The notes under the pieces: generated by a model | Seen by the model: only the letters and a program-made list of their open reading frames with translations | Told to the model about the DNA's origin: nothing | Databases searched by the model: none | Translations under genes and position numbers: made by a program | Shown: positions 30,811 through 42,155 of the stretch, piece by piece | How the letters are laid out: every line of letters starts with the position of its first letter | How positions within the stretch are numbered: the first letter of the stretch is position 1 | From: Nilaparvata lugens | Taxonomy: Eukaryota > Arthropoda > Insecta > Hemiptera > Delphacidae | NCBI RefSeq assembly: GCF_014356525.2 | Contig: NC_052517.1 | Coordinates: 6,653,500 to 6,717,499, forward strand | Reading direction: 5' to 3' | Length of the DNA: 64,000 nucleotides

Positions 30811-31025
30811 TAGTGAGGTCCACTTTATAATGGCAATAGATAAAGATAGGAGAATAGCGATGCCAATTCTCTGCATTAATTAATTATATTTCTACACTGT
30901 CAAAAACATGATTGGCATCGTTGTGGACCTAGAAAAGGATAGTACCACCGGCTTTGTCGAATGATAGACAAGGATAGCATAACCAAAGTTGAACAAATAC
31001 TGTCATTATAACGTGGACCTCACTT
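30811..31025. mobile_element. Family B MITE in TSSK intron 2
   Basis: TAGTGAGGTCCACTTTATAA and TTATAACGTGG ACCTCACTT termini; the interior is the reverse complement of 8002-8219. About 215 bp. It starts only 22 bp after the exon 2 donor. Confidence 0.7.
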
Positions 31026-31039
31026 TAGGCTATTGAATG

Positions 31040-32040
31040 AATAAACCAATATACAGAGTGGGTGAAAAGTCTGAGAACGGCTTAATATCTCATTCATAAA
31101 AGTGATTTGACAGTGGGTGTGATTGGGAATCCTACTCAAATTGAAAAAACTACTTTACAATGACTTTAAAAATCTGGTCCGCCATATTGAATGCAACTTC
31201 ATTTTTTATATAGGATGGTGGTCATGTGATACATGATTTCAATAGGGAATTTCAAGACAAAATAAATGGCGGAAACCGCACATTGATATCTCAAACCGTT
31301 TAGAAGATATTCACATTATTAATCAATACCACTCATGTATTTCATTTCTGATTTGCATTGTACTGATTTATAATGTGAATATCTTTTGAACGGTTTGAGA
31401 TATCGATGTGCGGTTTTCGCCATTAATTTTGTCTTGAAATTCCGTATTGAAATCATGTATCGCATGACCACCTTCCTATTTAAAAAATGAAGTTGCATTC
31501 AATATGGCGGATCCAAGATGGCGGACCAGATTTTTAAAGTCATAGTAAAGTAGTATTTTCAATTCGAGTAACATCCTCAATCACACCCACCTTGGAATCA
31601 CTTCTTTTTATGAGATACTAAGCCGTTCTCAGACTTTTTTCTCTCTTTTCTGCTTTGAATTGTATTGATTAATAATGTGAATATCTTCGAACCGGTTTGA
31701 GATATCGATATGCGGTTTCCACTATTCATTTTTTATCGAAACCCAATCACACCCACCATCAAATTATGTTTGTGTATGAGATATTTATTTATTTACGGAG
31801 AAAACAGGTTACCCCTAATGTGTCTCCTTCACAAATACAATACAATATTATTATACAATGCAAATACAATGAACAAAGTAACTTACAATTGCAATATTGT
31901 TAAAATAAAAAACTATAGGAATACAAGAGAAGGAGAAAAAATAGATGTATACAAGAAAATTATCAAAAAACGGAATATAGAAATGAAAAGATTCTAAGAT
32001 ATTAAGCCGTTCTCGGACTTTTAACCCACTCTGTATGTAG
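31040..32040. repeat. Family M foldback element with a LINE tail inserted
   Basis: The edges GAGTGGGTGAAAAGTCTGAG and TCGGACTTTTAACCCACTC are inverted. Internal phrases (ACCGTTTAGAAGATATTCAC, TTGAATGCAACTTCATTTTT) reappear inverted near 31380 and 31485. A LINE-like TATTTATTTATTTACGG tail is embedded near 31780. No functional frame. Confidence 0.6.
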
Positions 32041-32139
32041 AATATGAATTACCTGACTATAGAATGATGGAAACTACTGAGGTATTGCAATTAATCAAAT
32101 GCTAATGAATTGATAATCATTATTTAAATAAAATCCAAA

Positions 32140-33215
32140 TTAAATGCTGTAATTCACCCCGAAGACTTCTGCTATTGCAAATATTGACAACAGGGTAAAC
32201 AGCTAGATGCAAATTCGATGAGCGCTACTATTCAAAAATTATTTGTCCCAGGCTGACGAATAATTTTTACTTTCCTTGCCCTATTACTATAGGTAAGGAA
32301 AGTATTGCTTTCCGAAAAAAATTAAGGTACCCAAATTTCTAAAGTTCTATACGTTTCAAGGTCCCCTGAGTCCGAAAAAGTGGTTTTTGGGTATTGGTCT
32401 GTATGTATGTGTGTGTGTGTGTGTGTGTATGTGCGTCTGTGTACACGATATCTCATCTCCCAGTTAACGGAATGACTTGAAATTTGGAACGTAAGGTCCT
32501 TACACTATAAGGATCCGACACGAACAATTTCGATAGAATGCAATCCAAGATGGCGGCTAAAATGGCGAAAATGTTGTCAAAAATAGGGTTTTTTCGCGAT
32601 TTTCTCAAAAACGGCACCAACGATTTTGATCAAATTTATACCTGGAATAGTCATTGATAAGCTCTATCAACTGGAACAAGTCCTATATCTGTAAAAATTC
32701 CAGGAGCTTTGACACATCTATGCAAAGTTTGATTTTAGATTCTCAATTATCAGCCTTCATATACAATTTTAACAAAAAATTTCAAGTGGAAAAGATTGAG
32801 CATGAAAATCTCTGCAATTAATGTCCAATAATATTTCCACTTAGAATTGAAAATAAGCTTGAAATCCGAAAAAAATGTGATTATTAAATTGCAAACTGTT
32901 GGCAACTGTTGATTCTATTAAATCATTCACTACGAAGAGATAGCAGACCTCGTGTGTTTCCAGCGTTATTGACCTATCACCAGCTGTCTCATATCTTTGA
33001 ATAGTAAACTTGAGATGCGCGAGTACACTAGCGTCAGGTGATCAATTTTCATAACGGCAAGGAAAGTTGTGTGAGTGCGCCACACCAGATTTTAGAATAG
33101 TAGCGCTCATCGAATTTCCATCTAGCTGTTTACCCTGATGTCAATATTTGCAGTTGCAGAAGTCTTCGGGGTGAATTACAGCATTTAATTTTGACTTTCG
33201 TTAAATAATAATTAT
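32140..33215. mobile_element. Inverted SINE bodies flanking a reverse family C copy
   Basis: SINE bodies at 32150-32260 (reverse) and 33085-33205 (forward) are inverted copies. Between them, 32263-33096 is a family C copy in reverse (starts TACTTTCCTTGCCCTATTAC, ends GTGCGCCACACCAGATTTT) with a TG run near 32410. The composite forms terminal arms of about 100 bp. Confidence 0.65.
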
Positions 33216-33246
33216 GAATTACTTTAAATTAGGTAAAATTACTTTA

Positions 33247-34349
33247 GGCCGGTTTCCGAGCTCGGGGTTCAGCTAAGTTCTATAGTGAGGTCCACGTTAT
33301 AATGGCAGTGTTTGTTTAGCAATGGTATTGCTATCCTTGTCTATCATTCAACAAAGTGGATAGCGCTCTCTCTTTTTCGCTTTGCTCTGTTGCCAGATCG
33401 TCTTTTAACAATGTAGAATTGATAATAATTTAACAAAATATTTAATCTCAATTGACCAAGCGAAGTGAGGTCTAAGATTCAAGTCGACGGTTTGGCATTT
33501 CTCTTAATGTTTAAATGTTTATATGTTGCGCATTTACGGCGAAACGCGGTAATAGATTTTCATTAAATTTGACAGGTATTTGGAAATTTTGCATTACAAG
33601 GATAATATAAAAGGAAAAAGGAGCCTCCTTCATACGCCAATATTAGAGTAAAATTCAGACTATAGAATTATTCATCATAAATCAGCTGCTCAGTGGACTA
33701 TAATACTACCCGTTCAAAAACATCTAACATCTTGAAAATGTCTATCTTTCCATCAATGTTAGTAGACAGTTGACTATAATACTAACCGTTCAAAAACATC
33801 GAACATCTTGAAAATGTATCTTTCCATCAACGTTGTAGACAGTTGCAGCCAGACCTGATAACAGCGCTCACACTCACATTCCGGGACGACACGTCACGGT
33901 ACAATAGGACAGAAAAGGCTTCTTATAGACATTTTAAATTGATATATTATTTATTATTTTTTGAGAAAACATAACAACAAGTCAATGTAACTTACTGAGC
34001 GCGAGGTCTACTGTAAATTGATATATTATTTATTATTTTTTGAGAAAACATAACAACAAGTCAATGTAACTTACTGAGCGCGAGGTCTACTGTTCACAGA
34101 ACTACTAGTTATGAAAGTATTAAAAAATATAATTTCTTGCTTAATAAAATATAATTGATAATTTTAAACGAGAATGAACCGTTAATATTACATCAATAAA
34201 CCTGTATCAGCTACGGTCTGTAGAAGGCATTGACAAGACAGAGGTTTGGCTTTCCCCCCTATCTTTCTCAACTGCCATTATAATGTGGACCTCACTATAG
34301 ACTTTAAACAGCTGGAGTCAGAAAATTGGCTTTCCGAAACGGGGCCTAG
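33247..34349. mobile_element. Nested insertion: family I split by B, which is split by A
   Basis: Family I starts GGCCGGTTTCCGAGCTCGGG at 33247 and stops at 33282. Family B runs 33283-34298 with both TIRs (TAGTGAGGTCCACGTTATAA and TTATAATGTGGACCTCACTA). Family I then resumes (GACTTTAAACAGCTGGAGTC). Within B, a family A copy occupies 33452-34108. So three transposition events can be ordered: I first, B next, A last. Confidence 0.8.
33452..34108 (+). mobile_element. Family A Helitron-like element with readable empty site
   Basis: Starts TTGACCAAGCGAAGTGAGG and ends AACTACTAG followed by T. The B sequence interrupted here is present without insertion at 1625-1650 (ATCTTAATTATGAAAT there; ATCTCAA plus TTATGAAAG here). 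Insertion was between A and T with no longer target duplication. It has a 76-bp internal tandem duplication (33940-34092). Confidence 0.75.
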
Positions 34350-34469
34350 CACTTCCTCCGTGAACAGAGCCATAGGGCATTCGTGTGACGTCAGCAAAGG
34401 TAGGGCTCCTACCTTTCATTCAAGCACTGCAAAAGACATTCACATCCAAGTAATAATGTACACTATTTT

Positions 34470-34770
34470 TTGTCATAATAATCTAAAGAAGAATAATTGA
34501 GAAATAGAAAACATTACCTGATTGTGCTGAAGTTACTACATGCATTCTATAAACATAACCTAGTTTACAAATTCCGAATCACGAATCAGGAATTTTGTGG
34601 AGGTTGACAAATCTTCCACCTGTCATAATAATCTAGAAAAGTATGATAGAGAAACAGAAACATAACCTGCTTGTGCTGACATTACTACATGCATTCTATA
34701 AACATAACCTAGTTTACAAGTTCTGAATCAGGAATTTATTGATTGTAGTTGACAAAACTTCCACCTGGAG
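34470..34770 (+). repeat. 152-bp tandem duplication in TSSK intron 2
   Basis: Two units share GTCATAATAATCTA, ACTACATGCATTCTATAAAC and GACAAATCTTCCACCTG-type ends. Confidence 0.7.
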
Positions 34771-34974
34771 CGCTGAAGGTGGTTTTTTGTAGCAGTTTTG
34801 CTGCTCCTGTTTCAGAATTAGGAAACATACTTGACTGTAAATAAAACAAATGGTTTCATAACAGTAGAGTATGCTGTAATGAGAATCATATGTTTATTTG
34901 TTCTGGAAACAGCTGTTTTACCGGCTTGATTTCATGCATGGAAAACAGCTGAGTTTGAATGACTATGACAAAAA

Positions 34975-35150
34975 AGAACGAAGGAGTGAGTCAATTTTGT
35001 TGTCCAACGAACTTGACCTGTTAAAAGGTTTGAAGAATAGGTGTTCAAAATTTGAAGCTGATTGATCAATTCTTTCTAAAGTTATTTTAGAACATACAAA
35101 CAGACGGACAACGCCTTTGGCTTTCTGTAAGTTAAAAGTGAGAACTCGCT
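34975..35150 (+). repeat. Dispersed repeat with inverted copy at 53585-53758
   Basis: GAGTGAGTCAATTTTGTTGT, CCAACGAACTTGACC and AAAGTTATT are mirrored in the other copy as CAAGTTCGTTGG and ACAAAATTGACTCACTC. Confidence 0.6.
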
Positions 35151-35248
35151 AATGTTAGTTCAATTAATTCATCACTTTTAATTCGTTAAGCATTTCTGTT
35201 TTTGATATTGTTCATCTTTTTTTGTTTCTTATAATTGTTCATTTTCAG

Positions 35249-35346
35249 GTTCTTATATTTATGGAGATGTGCTCCACCGGAGATCTCTTAGACTATATAA
35301 CTAACAAAGGTCATTTATCTGAGTACAGAACACGGCATTTGTTCCA
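35249..35346 (+). CDS. TSSK-like kinase, exon 3 (hinge)
   Basis: A 98-nt exon between TTTTCAG and GTAAGT. It encodes VLIFMEMCSTGDLLDYITNK, the hinge strand and helix D start (ME plus GDLLDYI; TSSKs have MELA..GDLLEFI), and the segment leading into helix E. It ends with two bases (CA) completed by T of exon 4 to give His at residue 137. Confidence 0.9.
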
Positions 35347-35375
35347 GTAAGTATATAACAAAATATATTATTTAT

Positions 35376-36558
35376 ATATCCATTTATTAATACAATTAAT
35401 AAATTGAATTTACAAATAAATAATTGACCCAGCGAAGTGAGGTCTAAGATTCAAGTCAAAGGTTTTTGCATTTCTCTTTATGTTGAAATGTTTATATGTT
35501 GCGCATTTACGGCGAAACGCGGTAATAGATTTTCATGAAATTTGACAAGTATGTTCCTTTTTTAAATGCGCGTCGACGTATGTACAAGGTTTTTGGAAAT
35601 TTTGAATTTCAAGGATAATATAAAAGGAGCCTCCTTCATACGCCAATATTAGAGTAAAAATCAGACTATAGAATTATTCATCATAAATCAGCTGACAAGT
35701 GATTACACAGATGTGTGGAGAAGCCAGTCTATTGCTGTATTTCCATAAGGTCTATAGTTTCAATCAGGTACTTGTGGATGAGAATACTGCGTGAGGTCTA
35801 CTGTTCACAGAACTACTAGTATATCCATTTATTAGGACAATTAATAAATTCAATTTACAAATAAATAATTGACCAAGTGAAGTGAGGTCTAAGATTCAAG
35901 TCAACGGTTTTTGCATTTCTCTTTATGTTTAAATGTTTTTATGTTGCGCATTTACGGCGAAACGCAACAATAGATTTTCATGAAATTTGACAGGTATGTT
36001 CCTTTTTAAATTGCGCGTCGACGTATACACAAGGTTTTTGAAAATTTTGAATTTCAAGGATAATATAAAAGGAGCCTCCTTCATACGCCAATATTAGAGT
36101 AAAAATCAGACTAGAATTATTCATCATAAGTCAGCTGTCGAGTGGATTAAAAATTGCATGCCATGACGCATGCAATTCAATATCTCAATCTAACTTGGTG
36201 AAAAATCAGCTGCTGTGTGGACTATTAATTGCATGCCTCATTGAATGCAATTTTTATGCACTATTAAATGAACTATTGATTGCATGCAATAACGCATTCA
36301 ATTTATAACCAAAATAACATAGTATTGTCTCTCGGCCTTTCTCTGCTTTGAACTCGGGCTGTCCTGTTGCCAGTATGTCTTGAAGGAGATTAACTTTTGA
36401 TGTTAGCATTTTTGATACACCAATCCCAACAGCCATTAGCCGTTTTCACACCGATATCTCGCAGACACGACGTACAGACAGAATTTACTCTGATGGACAG
36501 TATAAGAGGAGGCTGTGGTTTATAACTGCGCGAGGTCTACTCTTCACAGAGCTACTAG
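35376..36558 (+). mobile_element. Two tandem family A copies with duplicated flanks
   Basis: Family A copies occupy 35424-35819 and 35869-36558. Each is preceded by the same ~48-bp flank (ATATCCATTTATTA ... AAATAAATAA at 35376 and 35821), so a flank-plus-element unit was duplicated. The second copy has an alternative interior with repeated GCATGCAATT-type palindromes near 36155-36300. Confidence 0.7.
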
Positions 36559-37080
36559 TAGTTCTCACGCAGTATTCTCACCCACAAGTACCTGATTGAA
36601 ACTATATACCTTATGGAAATACAGCAATAGACTGGCTTCTCCATACATCTGTGTAATCACTTGTCAGCTGATTTATGATGAATAATTCTATAGTCTGATT
36701 TTTACTCTAATATTGGCGTATGAAGGAGGCTCCTTATTCCTTTTATATTATCCTTGAAATGCAAAATTTCCAAAAACCTTGTATATACGTCGACGCGCAA
36801 TTTAAAAAGGAACATACCTGTCAAATTTCATGAAAATCTATTACCTGCTTATCTATTACCCGACTTTTCTCTGCTTTCAATTCGGTAACCTTTAAATGAT
36901 AGTATCATAGTTTAACAACAAATTATTAGCATTGTCGGCACAACAACCCCAACAGCCATTAGCCGTTTTCACACCGATATCTCGCCGACACAACTTACAG
37001 ACAGGATTTACTCTGATGGACAGTATAAGAGGAGGCTGTGTTTTATAACTGCGCGAGGTCTACTGTTCACAGAACTACTC
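36559..37080. mobile_element. Family A, reverse copy followed by forward variant end
   Basis: 36559-36845 is a reverse copy lacking its left terminus; 36850-37080 repeats the variant interior (TTAGCCGTTTTCACACCG, GGACAGTATAAGAGGAGG) and ends GTTCACAGAACTACTCG, with one mismatch in the normally conserved CTAG. Confidence 0.6.
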
Positions 37081-37129
37081 GTGTATTTTACACTACATGC
37101 AGTCATGTAATATAATAAAGGAAACAGCT

Positions 37130-37345
37130 GGCTTATACACGAAGGGAATAGGGGAATTATGTTTGAGACATCATGGAGCATGATTATAGGCCTATTTTGA
37201 ATTCTTCAGGATCTCTTTACGTCAAGTTTTCAGTTTGTCTAGTTTTTAATCAGACCCTGGCGGAGCACGGGTTACTTGCTACTCAATAATATAATGAAGA
37301 TAAGAAGTGGCTTATACACGTAGGGGATAGGAAATTCACAATTGA
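37130..37345 (+). mobile_element. Family J element
   Basis: GGCTTATACACGAAGGGAAT at the left, GGAGCACGGGTTACTTGCTA near 37285, then a partial repeat with TTATACACGTAGGGGATAGG. Confidence 0.55.
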
Positions 37346-37436
37346 CGCATCATTTGAACAAATGCAACTGCCAATGATTCATTTCCATCTGTAGACATTG
37401 TAATGAATTTCTAATAAATTTTGATTCAATTTACAG

Positions 37437-37647
37437 TCAAATCGTAACGGCGGTGCAGTATATCCATTCCAATGACTTGAGTCATAGAGACCTGAAATGT
37501 GAGAACATTCTATTGAAAGATGAGCTGACTGTTCGTATTACCGACTTCGGGTTCGCCAGAAGTTGCCGAGATAAATACACCAATCAACGCATTCTAAGTG
37601 ATACATTTTGTGGCAGTGCCGCCTATGCTGCCCCTGAAATACTACAG
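37437..37647 (+). CDS. TSSK-like kinase, exon 4 (catalytic core)
   Basis: A 211-nt exon between TTTACAG and GTAAAT. It holds the catalytic loop HRDLKCEN (Asp at about residue 155, Asn 160), the metal-binding DFG (Asp 173), an activation loop with a TSSK-type LSDTFCGSAAYAAPE in which Thr 193 corresponds to the usual phosphorylated Thr, and the APE motif. All residues needed for phosphotransfer are present, so the kinase should be active. Ends in phase 0 with CAG; intron 4 then runs for 17,966 bp. Confidence 0.93.
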
Positions 37648-37830
37648 GTAAATGAATAAATAGATAAACAAATAAATTCAGTTCTATTGCAGTAGCAGAA
37701 TTCCTATTAAGCCGTGTCCACACTGAACAAATGTTCCACAAACATGTTTGTTGAAAAAGTTTGGGCAAATTTTATTATGTTTGGCAAACAATGTTTGCTC
37801 GTGGTCAGTGTGTACGCGTCACCAAACAAA

Positions 37831-38474
37831 AAAATCTGGTGTGGCGCACTCACACAACTTTCCTTGCCATTATGAAAATTGATCACCTGACGCTAGTGTT
37901 CCCGCGCATCTCAATTCAAAGATTTGAGCCAGCTGGTGACAGGGCAATAACCCTGGAGACACACATGAGGTCTGCTATCTTTTCATAGTGAATGATTTAA
38001 TAGAATAAACAATAATTTGCAATTGAATAATCACATTTCCTCGAATTTAAATTTTATTTTCAATTTTAGGTGAAAAAGTTACTGAACATTAATTGTAGAG
38101 ATTTTCATGCTCAATCTACTCCACTTGATTTTTTTTGTTTCAATTGTATCTGAAGCCTGATAATTGGGAATCTATCTGCATTGATGGGGCGGAGCTCCTG
38201 AAATTTTTACAGATATGGGACTTGTGGCAGTTGATAGAGCTTATCGATGACTATTTTAGGTATGAATTTGATCAAAATCGTTGGAGCCGTTTCCGAGAAA
38301 ATCACGAAAAACCCTGTTTTTGACAACATTTTCGCCATTTTAGCCGCATGTTGAATTGCATTTGATCGAAATTGTTCGTGTCGGATCCTTATAGTGAAAG
38401 GACCTTAATTTCCAAATTTCAAGTCATTCCGTTAATTGGGAGATGAGATATCGTGTACACGACGCACATACACT

Positions 38475-38520
<46 letters not shown>

Positions 38521-38523
38521 ACA

Positions 38524-38558
<35 letters not shown>

Positions 38559-38595
38559 ACACACACACACACACACACACCACACAACACACACA

Positions 38596-38670
<75 letters not shown>

Positions 38671-38934
38671 CCACCACACACACACACACACCACACACAC
38701 ACACACACACCACACCACACCACACACCACACACACACACCACACACACACACACACACACACCACACACACACAACACACCCACACACACACACACACA
38801 CACCACACACACACACACCCACACACCACACACACCACACACTTGTTGAACGTATAGGAATTAGAAATTGGGGTACCTTAATTTTTTCGGATAGCAATAC
38901 TTTCCTTACCTATGGTAATAGGGCAAGCAAAGTA
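37831..38934 (+). mobile_element. Family C element with expanded CA microsatellite
   Basis: Left end AATCTGGTGTGGCGCACTC; right end ACCTATGGTAATAGGGCAAG. The CA stretch is expanded to about 370 bp (38474-38842) and is interrupted by ACC variants. Otherwise it matches 24343-25166. Confidence 0.75.
38474..38842. repeat. Imperfect CA microsatellite
   Basis: Alternating CA with scattered ACCA and AACA interruptions. Long His-Thr and Cys-Val frames on both strands are artefacts. Confidence 0.95.
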
Positions 38935-39028
38935 ATATTTGTCTTCAATAAATGATAGAGCTTTGAATGTTCGTTGTCACACAAAAAAAGGAATTGAACA
39001 AATTCTTAATGATTTCATCGTAATGAAT

Positions 39029-42000
39029 TGTCACAAAGTGAATTTTTGTGACGGATAGAGAGCCGTCGTCCAGCATAAAATTAGCGAAATTATTCTATTT
39101 TAGAATAGGAATAGGATCGTCTGCCAGATATATTTTGTTAGATTTGTAGTTGTGTATACATTATCACTATCGCCGTCAACCCCTTTAAATTAGCAGCATT
39201 CGTATCATCTAAACGATAAGCGGCTACCGAGTCGGGCCAGTATCGCTCTTCATGAAATTTCTGGAATAGAAATATTGTTTACCGGCCTGAATTAGTGTAG
39301 TAATTAGTATCAGTGTCGTCATTAGCTGCACCCTTATCATCAGCACTAGTGGATTCAAACCCTGTCACATGACTAGTGGCGTGATCGTCTTTTCAGACTC
39401 CCATTGGTCAGCAAGCCCCTTTTCCCCCGGCCTCCTAACTTTCAGCGACCCGGTGTGGCTTCAAGGAGACCTGGGAGAGAGTCAGTTGTTCGGTGGTTGA
39501 GCGTGAGATCGGGTCGCGAATCTCCTCTCCTTACGACGTTACCGACACTAATTATTATTCTATCTTGTGTTAACGTAGAATATTGTAGGTCGAGTTCCGA
39601 ACAACTCGGAGTTAGAATTCCCTTGTGGGTTTTTCTTTCTTGTCAGCTATTTTTTCCCGAATTCGTATCACTGGGGGTGAACGAATTATTCTTGGTTTTG
39701 AAACCTGTAAGGGATCTCAAGTTTGAGCTACAAACAGTTGAGTGGGGAAATTTAGCTAGGCTCTTAAGCAAATTATTTTTGAGGGCTTAATTCTTAAGTC
39801 TCGACTCTGTCGCTTCACGACGTTTAAGTTTAGTGCGGGAATTTGTTTGCTATTCTCCGTATTTAATTCTGCAGTGATTCAGGTAACTGTATGTTAGGAC
39901 TGGTCACTTGTGTGCATTTCCTCTTCTGTAATAAGGTAATCTCAGTTTTTAGGGGTGTATTTTCCTTATTAATTTTCATACTATAGAGTGGCCCTGTATT
40001 TTAAATTCGCTTAGCAGTTTCTGACTTGCTGTAATTCCAAGTAGGAAAAGCCCAATCCTTTTCCTAGAGAACTCAGGTGCAGCTTGAGCTCGTCCTCGTC
40101 GAAGTTTCTAGACTGCGACATCCTTTCTCTTTCTCTCTCTTAACTTTCCCTATTCTATAATCCTTCTAGCTCTCAGGTACAGCTTGAGGACTTCCTCGCC
40201 GAAGTTTCTAGACTGCGGCATCCTTTCTCTTTCTCTCTCTTAACTTTCCCTATTCTATAATCCTTCTAGCTCTCAGGTACAGCTTGAGAACGTCCTTGTC
40301 GAAGTCACAGACTGCGACGCTTCCCACTCTCAGGTGCAGCTTGAGAACGTCCTTGTCGAAGTCACAGACTGCGACGCTTCCTGCTCTCAGGTACAGCTTG
40401 AGAACGTCCTTGTCGAAGTCCAGACTGCGACGCTTCCTGCTCTCAGGTACAACTTGAGAACGTCCTTGTCGAAGTCACAGACTGCGACGCTTCCGCTCTC
40501 AGGTACAGCTTGAGAACGTCCTTGTTGAAGTCACAGACTGCGACGCTTCCTGCTCTCAGGTACAGCTTGAGAACGTCCTCGCCGAAGTCACAGACTGCAA
40601 CGCTTCCTGCTCTCAGTACAGCTTGAGAACGTCCTTGTCGAAGTCACAGACTGCGACGCTTCCTGCTCTCAGTACAGCTTGAGAACGTCCTTGTCGAAGT
40701 CACAGACTGCGACGCTTCCTGCTCTCAGGTACAGCTTGAGAACGTCCTTGTTGAAGTCACAGACTGCAACGCTTCCTGCTCTCAGTACAGCTTGAGAACG
40801 TCCTTGTCGAAGTTACAGACTGCGACGCTTCCTGCTCTCAGTACAGCTTGAGAACGTCCTTGTTGAAGTCACAGACTGCAACACTTCCTGCTCTCAGGTA
40901 CAGCTTGAGAACGTCCTCGCCGAAGTCCCCAGACTGCGGCATCCTCTCTCTTCCTTCCTCTAAATTTTTCCTGCCCTGTATATTGCGAGATCTCAGTTCC
41001 AGACTAGAGATCGTTCCCGTCGCGGTCCTCAGACCAGCGAGAAGCTTAGGAGAATCCTTGTAAGCCCTTCCCTATCCTCTCATAATAGTCGACATACTGA
41101 CTATTAATTTAAAAGCGTTTCGGACGATTGAGAGTGATTCCCATACCCTTAAGGGCAGTTACAGATTGGCCCTTAATAACCGGCGCGCTGTCATCAGATC
41201 AGCGCGGAAATCCTGTTTAGCAGTTTCAGAATTGCTGAAAATCCTTTCGCAGCTGCAGGCTCGCGATTCAGAAATCCGACACCCGAAACCTCATCCTTTG
41301 AGCTTTAGTTATCATAAAATTGTAATTGATATACTGTATTTAGCTAGCAGGTTCAGCTTGCTGAGAACTATATCGCGATTCACAGATCGCGAGTTATTGA
41401 ACAAAACCCCATTAGTTACAGGAAGGAACAATCCTATTAACGAATCTCCATTTCCCAAGCCCGATAAAATATTCCCTATACCTCAAACTCGGTATACCAT
41501 ATCCTGTACCTTATACCTCTTACGCCCCTCCAATCATATTGATCTAATACCGGGTGCGCAGATTCAGTCTGCACACCGACAGCCCGCAGTCTCAGATTGC
41601 GAAAACCGTAACAAAAATTCTATATCATTCCTTGTTAAACTCCATCCCGAGTTCCTCCACCTACAACCTTTATTCCGGGCTTGCAGGTACAGCTTTGCTC
41701 GCCGTCAACTCGCAGTTGGTTCAGATTGCGTACTACCTTTACAAATATAATTATTTGTGGGGATCTGATATCCGGATCCGTATCCTTGGTTAAGGTTACC
41801 TCAATTCTCCCTAACACCCAACCTGAATTCCAAGAGCCGAGGGCCGAATCGGCCAACAACGGCACGGGCACACACTCTTCCCTTCAAATTAAATACCTCC
41901 CGCCAAAGACAGAGGGTAAAGAATCAGGACAGGGGGAGAAGTGTAGGTCCAGTATCTCCACCAGTCAATACGGTCACCGACCCCGACCCATACCCGGCTG

Positions 42001-42106
42001 TAGCTAGTCCGCGTCGTAGCAATACTTCGCAATTATTAGAAAACCTAGAGGGTGGAATAGGACATTCTAATAAAACTGACGTCTCCCAACGTGAGGCTAA
42101 GACGTC
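39029..42106 (+). repeat. 5-prime LTR (about 3.08 kb)
   Basis: Begins TGTCACAAAGTGAATTTTTG, identical to 49088. Unusually long because it contains about 14 minisatellite units. The right boundary is inferred from the primer-binding site at 42107; I could not see the expected CA just before it, so the end may be off by a few bases. Confidence 0.8.
40074..40965 (+). repeat. 57-bp minisatellite in the 5-prime LTR, about 14 units
   Basis: Units carry CAGCTTGAGAACGTCCTTGT, CGAAGTCACAGACTGCGACG and CTTCCTGCTCTCAGG. The first two are longer (about 100 bp) with a CTTTCTCTTTCTCTCTCTTA insert. The 3-prime LTR has only five units. As 57 is 19 codons, both strands read as open repeated 19-residue frames. 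Confidence 0.9.
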
Positions 42107-42124
42107 TGGCGCCCAAGTAGATCG
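42107..42124 (+). other. Primer-binding site candidate
   Basis: TGGCGCCCAAGTAGATCG begins with TGG, as needed to pair with a tRNA CCA end, and resembles the TGGCGCCC starts of many LTR elements. A duplicate is at 43898-43915. The tRNA was not identified. Confidence 0.6.
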
Positions 42125-42155
42125 TGAGCAAAGGTTAAGTAAACCCCAGTGCACG

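Noticed and set aside
38436..38955. His-Thr and Cys-Val rich frames on both strands
   Set aside because: CA/GT microsatellite translation.
41166..41750. 194-codon frame in the LTR, also at 50633-51217
   Set aside because: It lies wholly in LTR sequence, upstream of the primer site. It is kept in both LTRs only because they are near-identical; no recognisable domain.
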